Numbered from the stretch's first letter, positions 10,985 through 19,941 are shown. The stretch is 54,504 bases of DNA from Pseudomonas folii (GCF_014357575.1 NZ_JACONW010000019.1:1-54504), one strand, 5' to 3'. The notes: a model not told the origin generated them from the sequence alone. Made by a program: numbers and translations.

Positions 10985-12187
10985 TTAAAAAGCGAGCCCT
11001 TGATTGAGCTGCATGATCGGTAACAGCACGGCCAGGACAATGAACAGCACCACACCGCCCATCACCAGAATCATCAGTGGCTCGAACAAGGCCATTAGCA
11101 TGTCTACGTGCCGGGTGAATCCGCGTTCCTGGTTGTCCGCGACTCGTTCGAGCATGTCCGGCAAAGTCCCGCTGGCCTCGCCACTGGCAACCATGTTGAG
11201 TAGCAGTGGCGGGAAATGCCCGGCGGCATTCAGGGCGCGATGCAGGCTGACACCACCTTCCACTTGTTCACGAACGAGGGTCAGCGTGCGATGTATTTCA
11301 CGATTGCTGACCGTCGCTGTCGCAACCTGCAATGCCTCCAACAACGGCACGCCACTCCCCACCAGAATCGCCAGGCTACGCGCGAGCCGCGCACTCTCCA
11401 GCACCGTCAGCAAGGCCCCGACTTTTGGCAGCTGCAGCAAGCTTCGATCCAGACGCAAACGCCAGTGCGGCTTGCGCAGCAGGTATCCGGCACACAGCGC
11501 GGCGAGGACCGTCAGCACCAGTAGCCAGGGCCCGACGGTGACCAGCCCGCGGCTGATGCCGATCAGCAGTTGGGTGACCAGTGGTAGAGCTTGCCCGGTA
11601 TGACTGAACTGCTCGGTGAGTTTGGGCACTACGAATGTCATCAGGCCAACCACCACCAACAGCGACACCAGCATCAAAACCGACGGGTAGATCATTGCGG
11701 TCCGTGCCTTGTGTCGTTGGCGCTGGACCTGTTCAAGATGTTCGGCAAGGCGATCAAGTACCGGCGCCAACTTGCCGGAACGCTCACCCGCTTCCACCAG
11801 GGCGCAATACAGGCCGTTGAACAAACCGCCTTGGCGACGCAGGCTTTGCGCCAGGCTGTGACCTTCGCCGAGAGCACCACGCACCGCCACGAGCAGGTTG
11901 CGAATGGCAGGCTCGGCGAGCTGGCGCTCAAGCGTGGCCAAAGCATCAACCAACGGAATACCGGCACTTAAAAGCGTCGCCAATTGACGCGTCAGTTCGC
12001 ACAACTGGCTGTGATTGAGGCGCTGCCCGCGAGGGCTGCGAGACGTCGCATTCTGAATCTGCAGCTCACGCGCAAACAGCCCCTGCTCACGCAACAATTG
12101 CCGGGCATGGCGTTCGTTTTCCGCCTGAATGCTGGCCTTGCGCGTACGTCCTGCGGGGTCAAGGGCCTGATAGCGATACGTCGGCAT
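10985..12187 (-). CDS. gspF: Type II secretion inner-membrane platform protein GspF
   Basis: A 400-residue polytopic platform protein. It has two repeated cytoplasmic helical domains (about residues 65-165 and 265-370) and three membrane segments near residues 165-190, 215-235 and 375-395. The signature M-L-x-R-V-A-D-N-Q-E and a G-V-x-L-x-x-A-L pattern are present. GspF contacts GspE and GspL and is thought to help extract pseudopilins. It starts 3 bp after gspE. Confidence 0.94.
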   Translation of the reverse strand: MPTYRYQALDPAGRTRKASIQAENERHARQLLREQGLFARELQIQNATSRSPRGQRLNHSQLCELTRQLATLLSAGIPLVDALATLERQLAEPAIRNLLVAVRGALGEGHSLAQSLRRQGGLFNGLYCALVEAGERSGKLAPVLDRLAEHLEQVQRQRHKARTAMIYPSVLMLVSLLVVVGLMTFVVPKLTEQFSHTGQALPLVTQLLIGISRGLVTVGPWLLVLTVLAALCAGYLLRKPHWRLRLDRSLLQLPKVGALLTVLESARLARSLAILVGSGVPLLEALQVATATVSNREIHRTLTLVREQVEGGVSLHRALNAAGHFPPLLLNMVASGEASGTLPDMLERVADNQERGFTRHVDMLMALFEPLMILVMGGVVLFIVLAVLLPIMQLNQGLAF

Positions 12188-12190
12188 GGA

Positions 12191-13651
12191 TTAGCCCCGA
12201 ACCGCGCGCAGCACTTCGGCGAGGCTGGTCTCGCCGCGTCGCAGGCATTCACTGGCCATGGCGGCAAGGCTCTGACGCTTGTCAGCCAGATAATCGTGCA
12301 TGGCGACTTCGCTGGCCCCGTCGTAAAGCAAGGCGATCAGGCCTGCATCCAGCTCAATGAATTCGTAAAGCCCCATTCGCCCGTCATAGCCGCTGCCCTG
12401 ACAGTCTTCGCAGCCTTGTGGATGAAAGCTTTCGGTCAAACCAGACAATTCTGGCCACAAACTGCGCTCAGCTTGCTGCAGCGGATGTGCGGTAGCGCAA
12501 TGACACAAGCGGCGTACCAACCGTTGCGCCAGCACTCCCTTGAGGGTCGAGGCGATCAGAAAAGGCTCAATGCCCATATCGCGCAACCGGGTCACGGCGC
12601 CGACCGCACTGTTGGTGTGCAGCGTGGACAATACCAAGTGGCCGGTCAGGCTGGCCTGCACCGCAATTTGCGCCGTCTCCCGATCCCGGATCTCACCGAG
12701 CATGATGACGTCCGGATCCTGACGCAGAATGGCCCGTAGCCCATTGGCAAACGTCATCCCGGCGCGCGGATTAATCGCGGTTTGACCAATGCCGGTGATG
12801 GCGTATTCCACCGGATCTTCCACGGTGAGGATGTTGCAGGAGCCATCATTCAGGCTGTTGAGGCTGGCATACAGCGTGGTGGTTTTGCCCGAGCCGGTCG
12901 GCCCGGTGCTGAGCACGATACCGTTGGGCCGCAGCAGGCAGGCGCGCAGGCCACGCTCCACTTCAGGCGGCATGCCGAGGTTGGTCAGGTCGAGCAGGCT
13001 AGCCTGTTTGTCGAGCACGCGCATCACCACCCGTTCGCCGTGAATCCCCGGCAACGTCGAGACCCGTATGTCCACTTCCCGCCCGCCGGAGCGCAGCGTA
13101 ATTCGCCCATCCTGAGGTTGACGCTTTTCAGCGATATCCAGACGGGCCATGACTTTTATGCGCGAGACCAGCATCGTCGACAGTGCACGGGGCGGTCGCA
13201 GCACTTCGCGCAAATGACCATCCACCCGCAGACGAATGACCAACGTGGCCTCGAATGTCTCTACGTGGATGTCCGAGGCACGCAATCGCAAGGCTTCACC
13301 AAACAGGCCGTTGATCAATCGAATTACCGGGGCATCATTGTCGTTTTCCAGCAAGTCCTCGATCTTCGGTAGTTCACTCATCAGGCTGTCCAGATCGACG
13401 TGTTCACCGATGCCCTCAATCAGGGCTGCGGTGGCCGATTCACCTGACTGGTAAAGCGCGCCGAGACGGGCCTCATAGTCCGGCGCCGACAAATGTTCGA
13501 CGAGGTTCGGCACGCCGTGGACGCGAATAACCTCCTGCAACATATCGGTGTCGCCGCCGGTTCTCAGCAGCAATCCCCAGCCATGCTGCGCAGGGACTTT
13601 CGCGACGCCGGTCTGCCGGGCAACTCGATAAGGCAGTAACGCACTCACCAT
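12191..13651 (-). CDS. gspE: Type II secretion ATPase GspE
   Basis: A 486-residue secretion ATPase. Walker A is G-P-T-G-S-G-K-T-T at residues 250-258. The Asp box follows (T-V-E-D-P-V-E-Y), then Walker B (V-I-M-L-G-E-I-R-D, 315-323) and a His box (T-L-H-T-N-S-A). The C-terminal zinc element is atypical: the first pair reads C383-H-C385 rather than C-x-x-C, and the second is the normal C414-E-D-C417. It overlaps the end of gspD by 7 bp. It powers pseudopilus assembly from the cytoplasm through GspL and GspF. Confidence 0.95.
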   Translation of the reverse strand: MVSALLPYRVARQTGVAKVPAQHGWGLLLRTGGDTDMLQEVIRVHGVPNLVEHLSAPDYEARLGALYQSGESATAALIEGIGEHVDLDSLMSELPKIEDLLENDNDAPVIRLINGLFGEALRLRASDIHVETFEATLVIRLRVDGHLREVLRPPRALSTMLVSRIKVMARLDIAEKRQPQDGRITLRSGGREVDIRVSTLPGIHGERVVMRVLDKQASLLDLTNLGMPPEVERGLRACLLRPNGIVLSTGPTGSGKTTTLYASLNSLNDGSCNILTVEDPVEYAITGIGQTAINPRAGMTFANGLRAILRQDPDVIMLGEIRDRETAQIAVQASLTGHLVLSTLHTNSAVGAVTRLRDMGIEPFLIASTLKGVLAQRLVRRLCHCATAHPLQQAERSLWPELSGLTESFHPQGCEDCQGSGYDGRMGLYEFIELDAGLIALLYDGASEVAMHDYLADKRQSLAAMASECLRRGETSLAEVLRAVRG

Positions 13652-15591
13652 GAGCCTTGTTCCAGGCGATCCCGGCTGGCCGGATACAACTGCAGCAAGT
13701 TGTCGCCATCAGCCAAGGCGGGCAACGCCAACGAGGTGTTGGCTTTGAGGTTGCGATATTTCTCGCTGCTGAGCTGCGCCAGGGTCTGACCGTCACGCAC
13801 GATGCGCGGGCGGATAAACACCATCAGGTTCTGTTTGACCCGCTTCGTCGAGTCAGAGCGAAACAAGCGGCCTAACACCGGGATATCACCCAGCAAAGGC
13901 ACGCTCTGATCACTGGTGGTGGACTCATCCCCGATAAGACCGCCGAGCACCACCAGGCCATTGTCTTCGACCATGACCTTGGTTTTGATCTCGCGCTTGT
14001 TGGTGATGACATCGCTGGCGGAAGTGCTTTCGGCTATCGACGAGACCTCTTGCACGATGTCCAGGCGCACAGTGTTGTCGACGTTGATCTGCGGCTTGAT
14101 GCGCAGCTTCACACCGACTTCCTTGCGCTCGATGGTCTGGTACGGGTTGGCGTTGTTCTGGGTCACCGAGCCGGTTACGAAAGGCACTTCCTGACCAACC
14201 AATATCGAGGCTTCGGCGTTGTCGAGGGTAAGCAAGGTCGGGGTCGATAACAGGTTGAAACCGCTCTGGCTTTTCAGCGCGTTAAGCAACGCAAGGAAGT
14301 TAAGCCCGCCACCACTCAAGTTGCCAACCCCTGCCGTGACACCCTGCACCCCGGACAACAACTGCCCTAGCCCAGCGGTGTCGTTGGCCTGCGCCAGCGC
14401 CCCGACGGCGGTGACGCTCGCGGCATTACCGCCGCTGAAATTAACGGCACCGCCACCGAAGTTGTCGCCTTGAAACAGCCATTGCACACCCAGCTCCTGA
14501 GCACGCGTGTCGGAGACCTCGGCGATGATTGCTTCAACCACCACTTGGGCGCGACGAATGTCCAGTTGCTCGACGATGCTGCGATAAGCAGTCAAATCGC
14601 TGTCGGGGCCGACCATCACCACCGCGTTGGTGCCTTCTTCATATTCAATGCGAATCCCGGAGGTACTGACCGGCGTCGCTTTTTCGCTCTCCTGCCCGCC
14701 CGCTGTCGGGGCGGCCGCCTCCTGGCTGAGACCGCGTAACACCTTGACCACTTCCGAGGCGTTGGCATGGCGCAGATACATCACCACGGTGTTGGCGTTG
14801 TGCAGCGGGTCCTGAGGTTTGTCCAACTGTTTGAGCAGCGCTCGCACGCGTTCGCGACTGTCGACACTGCCACGCACCAGCAACGCGTTGCTGCGGGGGT
14901 CGGCCACCACTTGCGCACTGTCAGCCCCTTGCTCACGCGCCAGCAAACGGGTGACCAGTTGTGCCGTGTCATTGGCGTTGGCGTTCTTTAACGGCAGAAC
15001 TTCCAGCGGCTCCTGGCTCACTTGATCGAGCTGTACCAGCAGGCTGTCGATACGGTTGAGGTTGCTGCGCCAATCTGTGATCACCAGCAGATTGGCCGAC
15101 GGATACGGTGTGATCACTCCAACGCGCGGATCGATCAACGGCCTGAGGATGTTGAGCATCTGTTCACTGGCCGCATTGCGTACGCTGAATACCCGAGTCG
15201 CCATGCCGTCATTTCCCCGCCCGGCATCAGGCTTTGACTCCACCGGTACCGGCTCCAGACGTGCCGCCTGATCAGGGACGATCTTGACGCTACCGTTGGG
15301 CAAATCAACAGCTGCAAAACCCTGAGCACGCAACTGCGCGAGAAAAATATCGTAGATCTCATCACCGCCCAGCATCTCATTGCTGCGCACTGTGACTTTG
15401 CCTTGCACCCGAGGGTCGATGATGAACGTGGTGTGGGTGATCCGTGAAACGCTGTCGATGAACTCGCTGAGCTCGGTATCAACGAAGTTGACTTCGTACA
15501 GTGGTTCTTCTTCGGCGCGGGCCCCGGTCATGGCCAGGGCGCACATCAAAAGAGCCAGACGCAGCGGTTGCTTGAGGCAATCAATAGTCAT
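13645..15591 (-). CDS. gspD: Type II secretion outer-membrane secretin GspD
   Basis: A 648-residue secretin. A signal peptide (about residues 1-26, ending A-R-A) is followed by N0 and repeated N1-N3 domains up to about residue 330, then the secretin core with the V-P-L-L-G-D-I-P-V-L-G-R-L-F signature near residue 580. There is no lipobox after the signal peptide, so it is not a self-piloting lipoprotein of the HxcQ kind. There is no gspS pilotin nearby either, so how it reaches the outer membrane is unclear. A glycine/alanine-rich stretch around residues 385-440 is probably the secretin gate/cap insertion. Confidence 0.96.
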   Translation of the reverse strand: MTIDCLKQPLRLALLMCALAMTGARAEEEPLYEVNFVDTELSEFIDSVSRITHTTFIIDPRVQGKVTVRSNEMLGGDEIYDIFLAQLRAQGFAAVDLPNGSVKIVPDQAARLEPVPVESKPDAGRGNDGMATRVFSVRNAASEQMLNILRPLIDPRVGVITPYPSANLLVITDWRSNLNRIDSLLVQLDQVSQEPLEVLPLKNANANDTAQLVTRLLAREQGADSAQVVADPRSNALLVRGSVDSRERVRALLKQLDKPQDPLHNANTVVMYLRHANASEVVKVLRGLSQEAAAPTAGGQESEKATPVSTSGIRIEYEEGTNAVVMVGPDSDLTAYRSIVEQLDIRRAQVVVEAIIAEVSDTRAQELGVQWLFQGDNFGGGAVNFSGGNAASVTAVGALAQANDTAGLGQLLSGVQGVTAGVGNLSGGGLNFLALLNALKSQSGFNLLSTPTLLTLDNAEASILVGQEVPFVTGSVTQNNANPYQTIERKEVGVKLRIKPQINVDNTVRLDIVQEVSSIAESTSASDVITNKREIKTKVMVEDNGLVVLGGLIGDESTTSDQSVPLLGDIPVLGRLFRSDSTKRVKQNLMVFIRPRIVRDGQTLAQLSSEKYRNLKANTSLALPALADGDNLLQLYPASRDRLEQGSW

Positions 15592-15593
15592 GC

Positions 15594-16022
15594 TTATCCC
15601 TGTGGCTTGAAGCCGAAAGACGGACGTTGAGGAGGCCAGGCCAGACGTTCGCGCTTGCCGTGGTTATCAAGCACAAGCCCCAACTCGTCGATGTCATGCA
15701 GGACGATCCCCGGGGCCAGCTTCTGACCACGGGCGAGGCTGCGTTGGCGTTTCTCAAAACTGAGCACCACAACCGTCGCGCTCAGCGGGCTGGCCTTGAA
15801 ACCGCCTAGATATTTGATGTCGAGCGTGGTCAGCGGCAGCTCATTGCTCAGGACGGGACCGGCTTTCCAGTGCTGGCTCAACATTTGCGCAACCGGAGCA
15901 CTGGTGCTGCTGACCGGCACCGGTTGCGCCAGTCCATGCCAGACTTGAAGCACGCACTGGGCCGCCAGCCAGCCAAGCAAAATCACAAGCACGATGTGGC
16001 TAGCCCCGCTCAGGCGACTCAA
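15594..16022 (-). CDS. gspC: Type II secretion protein GspC, short form without PDZ
   Basis: I start this gene at a TTG (16022) that forms a TTGA overlap with the upstream stop. It then encodes 142 residues: a short cytoplasmic tail, one membrane helix (about residues 9-27) and a periplasmic homology-region-like domain with P-L-S-A-T-V-V-V-L and Q-K-L-A-P-G-I-V-L near the end. An upstream TTG at 16103 would give 169 residues but runs 85 bp into the previous gene. GspC normally links the inner-membrane platform to GspD. Classical GspC has about 240-300 residues with a C-terminal PDZ or coiled-coil domain, which is absent here. The gene is in the usual place, directly before gspD. Confidence 0.8.
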   Translation of the reverse strand: MSRLSGASHIVLVILLGWLAAQCVLQVWHGLAQPVPVSSTSAPVAQMLSQHWKAGPVLSNELPLTTLDIKYLGGFKASPLSATVVVLSFEKRQRSLARGQKLAPGIVLHDIDELGLVLDNHGKRERLAWPPQRPSFGFKPQG

Positions 16023-17671
16023 ATGGCCGACTCGCGAGGGTGCCAACCGGGATGACCTTGCACATAGCGCATCTGCGGCAACTGTAAGCGGCTGATCTGC
16101 CAACCGGTCGGCTGCTCACGCAGCCAGGCTTCAACATGCTGCCAAAGTGGTTGACCCGCCTGAGGATCAAAGCCCAGGCCAAACGTGCGGCACTGGCCTG
16201 CAGGTTCACCCAGGCCAGTGACCCGTTTGCCGCTGGCGCTGTAAGTGACCTGCCATGGCTGGCCTTGCCAACGCGGCAAGTCCTGGCTGTTGTCGAGCAA
16301 CAATGGCTCACCGAACAATTGCTCAGCGGCGTTTTCCAACACCTGCGGGATTTGTTTGGCAGAAACGCTCACCACCGGCGCGGGGTAGCTGGCGGTCAGG
16401 CTGATCAAGTGTTCGCGGGTAATCATCTGCCCTTGAGTCAGGGGACTGTCGTAGCGCAAACCGGGTAGCAATACTGAACTGTCCGGACGCTCTGCCAACG
16501 CGTCATGCAGCAGTCGATCCCAACTGCCGCCGCGCACATCACGCCGCCACAGATTTTCCGGAGCGCTTGCCAGTGGCTGGTCGAGCCAATTGGCGTGAGC
16601 GGCGCGCTGCTGTTGCGTAATCTGTCGAATGCGTTGGACGTTAACCTGGTCGCCAGCACTCAAACTGGTGGCTACAGCGGGATAAAAGCGGGCCGCAAAC
16701 TGCCATTGCCCGGCGACTTGCTGGCAACGAATACGGAACGCGCCGCTGGCCCGAGTCCCGGCAAAAACCACCGGCACTCGTTTACCCGAGGCTTGCAAGA
16801 TGTCCACCGGTGATGGCCAGAAATCCTGACCACGAGCGCATAGCACCAAGTCCACCTGCGCCAGACGTTCCGCCAGCCAGAATCCCGGACCTGTGCCCAC
16901 ATCCGCCAAGGCAATGACCAGATCGGCATCGGCCTGGGCGCGATCAAGCGCGGGCTGCAAGCTATCGTGCCATTGTTTGAGTGAGGCTTTCTGGTCCCGT
17001 GCATAGGGATCGGTGATGCCGACCACGGCGATACGGATTTCCCCTCGGCGAAAAAAGACAACTGCTTCAGTGCCTAGCCGTTGACTGATATCGGCGGCCA
17101 GACCGGCTCCTAATACCGGATGACCAAACTGGTGGTAGAGACCGCTGCAGCGTTGTGGCCAGAGCAGACGCTCATCGCTGCTGACCCGGACCTCCGTACC
17201 GAGCAATGCGCTACCTTGAGCGCCCGAAAGACCTTGGGTGAGATAAGCCAGGCCGCTGCCATTCCAGCATTGGCCGTTTTCCAGAGTGAGGCTTTTGCCT
17301 TCTCCCGCTTCACTGCGCAAACGTTGCAACAGCGCAGCCAATACAGGGTAGCCGCCGGTTTCCAACGTCTGACCAAGGCCTGCATCAAGCAGGCTATTGA
17401 GGGCATGTTGGTCATCCCCCTGAACGCGAGCGTTCGCTCCGCTGATCCATGGCGCCTGCCCAATACGCGTTGCGGGCCCCAAGCGAGTAGCGGGAACCAC
17501 CGGTTGACCCGGCTGGCGAGCATCAAGCGTGTCAGCCACATACAGTAGATCCACACTACTGCTTTCAGCGACAGCGCCTGATCCCTGAAGGCTTGAGCAT
17601 GCCGACAGCAGCGGAGCCAGGGCTCCCACCGTCATCCATCCCAACACATCGCGCCGTGCCATTGATGCCAT
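16019..17671 (-). CDS. Tat-type lipoprotein, degenerate SoxB/5'-nucleotidase-like
   Basis: A 550-residue protein and the first gene of the gsp operon. The signal has Arg6-Arg7 (M-A-R-R-D-V-L-G-W), a hydrophobic stretch and a lipobox L-L-S-A-Cys25, pointing to Tat export and lipidation. The body follows SoxB/5'-nucleotidase order: L-L-Y-V-A-D-T (41-48), G-G-Y-x-x-L-x-x-L-L-x-R-L-R (106-119), C-W-N-G-S-G (135-140) and a C-terminal L-L-P-G-L-R-Y segment. The metal ligands are mostly gone: D-T-H reads D-T-L (47-49), G-G-D reads N-G-Q (132-134), the GH(W/N)E region reads S-S-D-E, S-H-N-G reads A-D-V-G (256-259), and G-H-T-H reads A-R-G-Q (279-282). It may be a catalytically dead relative. I start it at the ATG at 17671; an upstream GTG adds ten residues. 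A similar gene pair with PhoX is known from the P. putida type II locus (uxpA/uxpB, from memory). Confidence 0.75.
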   Translation of the reverse strand: MASMARRDVLGWMTVGALAPLLSACSSLQGSGAVAESSSVDLLYVADTLDARQPGQPVVPATRLGPATRIGQAPWISGANARVQGDDQHALNSLLDAGLGQTLETGGYPVLAALLQRLRSEAGEGKSLTLENGQCWNGSGLAYLTQGLSGAQGSALLGTEVRVSSDERLLWPQRCSGLYHQFGHPVLGAGLAADISQRLGTEAVVFFRRGEIRIAVVGITDPYARDQKASLKQWHDSLQPALDRAQADADLVIALADVGTGPGFWLAERLAQVDLVLCARGQDFWPSPVDILQASGKRVPVVFAGTRASGAFRIRCQQVAGQWQFAARFYPAVATSLSAGDQVNVQRIRQITQQQRAAHANWLDQPLASAPENLWRRDVRGGSWDRLLHDALAERPDSSVLLPGLRYDSPLTQGQMITREHLISLTASYPAPVVSVSAKQIPQVLENAAEQLFGEPLLLDNSQDLPRWQGQPWQVTYSASGKRVTGLGEPAGQCRTFGLGFDPQAGQPLWQHVEAWLREQPTGWQISRLQLPQMRYVQGHPGWHPRESAI

Positions 17672-17726
17672 TGTTCTCTCACCCTGAGGGTAACTCTTCA
17701 CAGGGGCGGCATATTGGCGATCAAAA

Positions 17727-17744
17727 ATGACAGTTTGAAGGCAA
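17727..17744 (-). promoter_or_regulatory. Possible PHO box in the divergent phosphatase promoter region
   Basis: Read on the minus strand, TTGCCTT-CAAA-CTGTCAT is a direct repeat with 11-bp spacing. The second half is a perfect PhoB half-site and the first matches 4 of 7 positions. It lies 55 bp upstream of the SoxB-like/gsp operon start and 160 bp from phoX on the other strand. The -10 behind it is weak. PhoB control would fit the phosphatase cargo. Confidence 0.4.
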
Positions 17745-17903
17745 TTTCTTGAACGGGCGCATCATTTATCGACCGTTACAATTCGAAATAACTTGAGCGT
17801 TTTTTAGATGATTTTTTAATAAAACTGCCGCCGAATCATCACACTCGACTTCTACAGTCCCGGTTCCTTTTCAAAACCATCTCTCATAAAAAGGACCTGA
17901 TGA

Positions 17904-19934
17904 ATGAGTCGTGATACCGGCGATAACCAGAACCGCAATCTGAGCACCAATGAACCAATGTCGTCTGTGCTCGACACTTACTTGAGTCGTCGAAGTGTCA
18001 TGCGGGGAGGTCTGGGTGCTGCCATTGCAATGATTGCGGGGACTGGCTTGACGGGTTGCTTTGACAGTAGCGACGACAACGACGACAACTCGTCGCCTAC
18101 ACCGGATCCAGTCAAAAAGCTGGCCTTGGGTTTCACTTCCATCCCGGGCTCACGCACTGACGCAGTCACTATCGCGGCTGGTTACACCGCATACGTATTG
18201 GCGCCTTGGGGTACTCCGCTTAACAGCACTGCCGCCCCATGGAAAAGTGATGGAACCAACACTTCCACTGACCAGGCCAACTCCGTCGGCATGCACCATG
18301 ACGGCATGCATTTCTTCCCGATCAATGGCAGTTCCACTGAAGGTTTGATCGCCATCAACTTCGAATACATCGATCAGGATGCGCTGCACCCTGCAGGCGC
18401 GACGCTGGTCAACGGCGTTCGTCCGGTCGAAGAAGTACGCAAGGAAATCAACGCCCATGGCGCAGGCGTAATACGTGTTCGCAAAACCGGCAACCGCTGG
18501 CAAGTTGTGGAAAACGACCCGCTGAACCGTCGCTTTACCACCGCTTCGGTCATGAACCTTTCCGGCCCTATGAAAGGCACCGACCACGTCAAAACCAGGT
18601 TCTCGACTGATGGCAGTCAGACAAGAGGCACGAACAATAACTGTGGCAACGGGTATACACCCTGGGGCACCTACCTGACCTGCGAAGAAAACTGGCCAGG
18701 CATCTTCGTCAACAAGGGCACTCGCCCGGCGGATCAGGTCCGGATCGGCGTCGCCACCACCGCTGGCAACTACCGTTGGGAGACTGCAGCCGGTGACGCC
18801 TCGGAGGTCAACGATGAGTTTGGGCGTTTCAACATCACGCCAAGTGGTGCGACAAATGTCGACGATTACCGTAATGAAGCCAGCACCTTTGGCTACATAG
18901 TTGAAATCGACCCGTACGACGGCACATCGCTCCCGGTCAAACGTACCGCGCTCGGGCGCTTCCGGCACGAAGGCTGCTGGCCAGGCCTTACCACCGTCGG
19001 CAAGCCAGTGGTGTTCTACATGGGCGACGATTCCCAGAACGAATACCTCTACAAATTCGTCTCCACGGCCCTTTGGGAAGCGGCAGATGCCACGCCGAGC
19101 AATCGTCTGGCCACCGGCGCCAAGTACATGGACAGCGGCAAACTCTATGTTTCACGTTTCAACGCAGACGGTAGCGGTACTTGGCTATTACTGGATGTGA
19201 TCACCCCGACCACCGATGGCAGCACACTGGGCGCCAAATTCACTGATTTGCCGGGCATCATTCTGAACACTCGTGGCGCAGCAGATGCAGTGGGCGCGAC
19301 CCCGATGGATCGTCCGGAATGGACAGCCGTAAACCCGGTGAACGGCGATGTTTATCTGACCTTGACCAACAACACCAGTCGCACCACCGCAAACGCCGCC
19401 AACCCGCGTATCAACAACCGACATGGTCATATCATCCGCTGGCATGACGCAGACAGCCAGGTGTCGTTCACCTGGGACATTTTTGTCTTCGGTGCCAACG
19501 CATCAGGAACAGCGGACATCAACCGCTCTGGCTTGACCGAACTGAATCAGTTCGCCAGTCCCGATGGCATGACGTTCGACAGCCGGGGAATCATGTGGAT
19601 CCAGACGGACAACGGCGAGTCCACCCTTACCAGCTACACCAACGATCAGATGCTTGCGGTTATTCCGACAAATCTTGTCGACGCCCAAGGCAAGCAGATT
19701 CCGGTCAACGCCCAGAATCAGACAGAACTGCGTCGTTTCTTCGTCGGACCCAATGGCAGTGAAGTGACGGGCATCACGTTCACGCCTGACAACAAGACTA
19801 TGTTCGTCAACATCCAGCACCCAGCCAACTGGCCATCCACGGATGTCGCCACTGACGTCACGGTTGGCACAGTCCGTCCGCGAGCATCCACAGTGGTTAT
19901 TCAGCGCACCGACGGTGGCGAGCTGGCAGTCTGA
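17904..19934 (+). CDS. phoX: PhoX-family alkaline phosphatase, Tat-type lipoprotein
   Basis: A 676-residue member of the PhoX/DUF839 family, extracytoplasmic phosphatases that use iron and calcium. The N-terminus carries the Tat motif S-R-R-S-V-M-R (Arg29-Arg30), a hydrophobic core and a lipobox L-T-G-Cys52. A long acidic Asp/Ser/Asn linker follows, suggesting a tethered surface protein. The family segment T-C-E-E-N-W (Cys260-Glu261-Glu262) is present, as is a G-R-F-R-H-E-G motif further on, so the active site looks intact. It is divergent from the gsp operon and next to tatABC, which suggests Tat export followed by type II secretion. A later in-frame ATG (residue 19) could also be the start. 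Confidence 0.9.
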   Translation: MSRDTGDNQNRNLSTNEPMSSVLDTYLSRRSVMRGGLGAAIAMIAGTGLTGCFDSSDDNDDNSSPTPDPVKKLALGFTSIPGSRTDAVTIAAGYTAYVLAPWGTPLNSTAAPWKSDGTNTSTDQANSVGMHHDGMHFFPINGSSTEGLIAINFEYIDQDALHPAGATLVNGVRPVEEVRKEINAHGAGVIRVRKTGNRWQVVENDPLNRRFTTASVMNLSGPMKGTDHVKTRFSTDGSQTRGTNNNCGNGYTPWGTYLTCEENWPGIFVNKGTRPADQVRIGVATTAGNYRWETAAGDASEVNDEFGRFNITPSGATNVDDYRNEASTFGYIVEIDPYDGTSLPVKRTALGRFRHEGCWPGLTTVGKPVVFYMGDDSQNEYLYKFVSTALWEAADATPSNRLATGAKYMDSGKLYVSRFNADGSGTWLLLDVITPTTDGSTLGAKFTDLPGIILNTRGAADAVGATPMDRPEWTAVNPVNGDVYLTLTNNTSRTTANAANPRINNRHGHIIRWHDADSQVSFTWDIFVFGANASGTADINRSGLTELNQFASPDGMTFDSRGIMWIQTDNGESTLTSYTNDQMLAVIPTNLVDAQGKQIPVNAQNQTELRRFFVGPNGSEVTGITFTPDNKTMFVNIQHPANWPSTDVATDVTVGTVRPRASTVVIQRTDGGELAV

Positions 19935-19941
19935 CGTTGCA

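Noticed and set aside
16022..16103. Longer GspC with TTG start at 16103
   Set aside because: It would overlap the upstream gene by 85 bp, and the extra residues are unlike a GspC N-terminus. The TTGA-coupled start gives a normal short tail before the membrane helix.
17775..17800. Second PHO-like half-site (CCGTTAC) on the phoX strand
   Set aside because: Only one half-site is recognisable; the partner position does not match.
18150..18968. 272-codon minus-strand frame inside phoX
   Set aside because: Antisense of a well-conserved PhoX region; no independent support.
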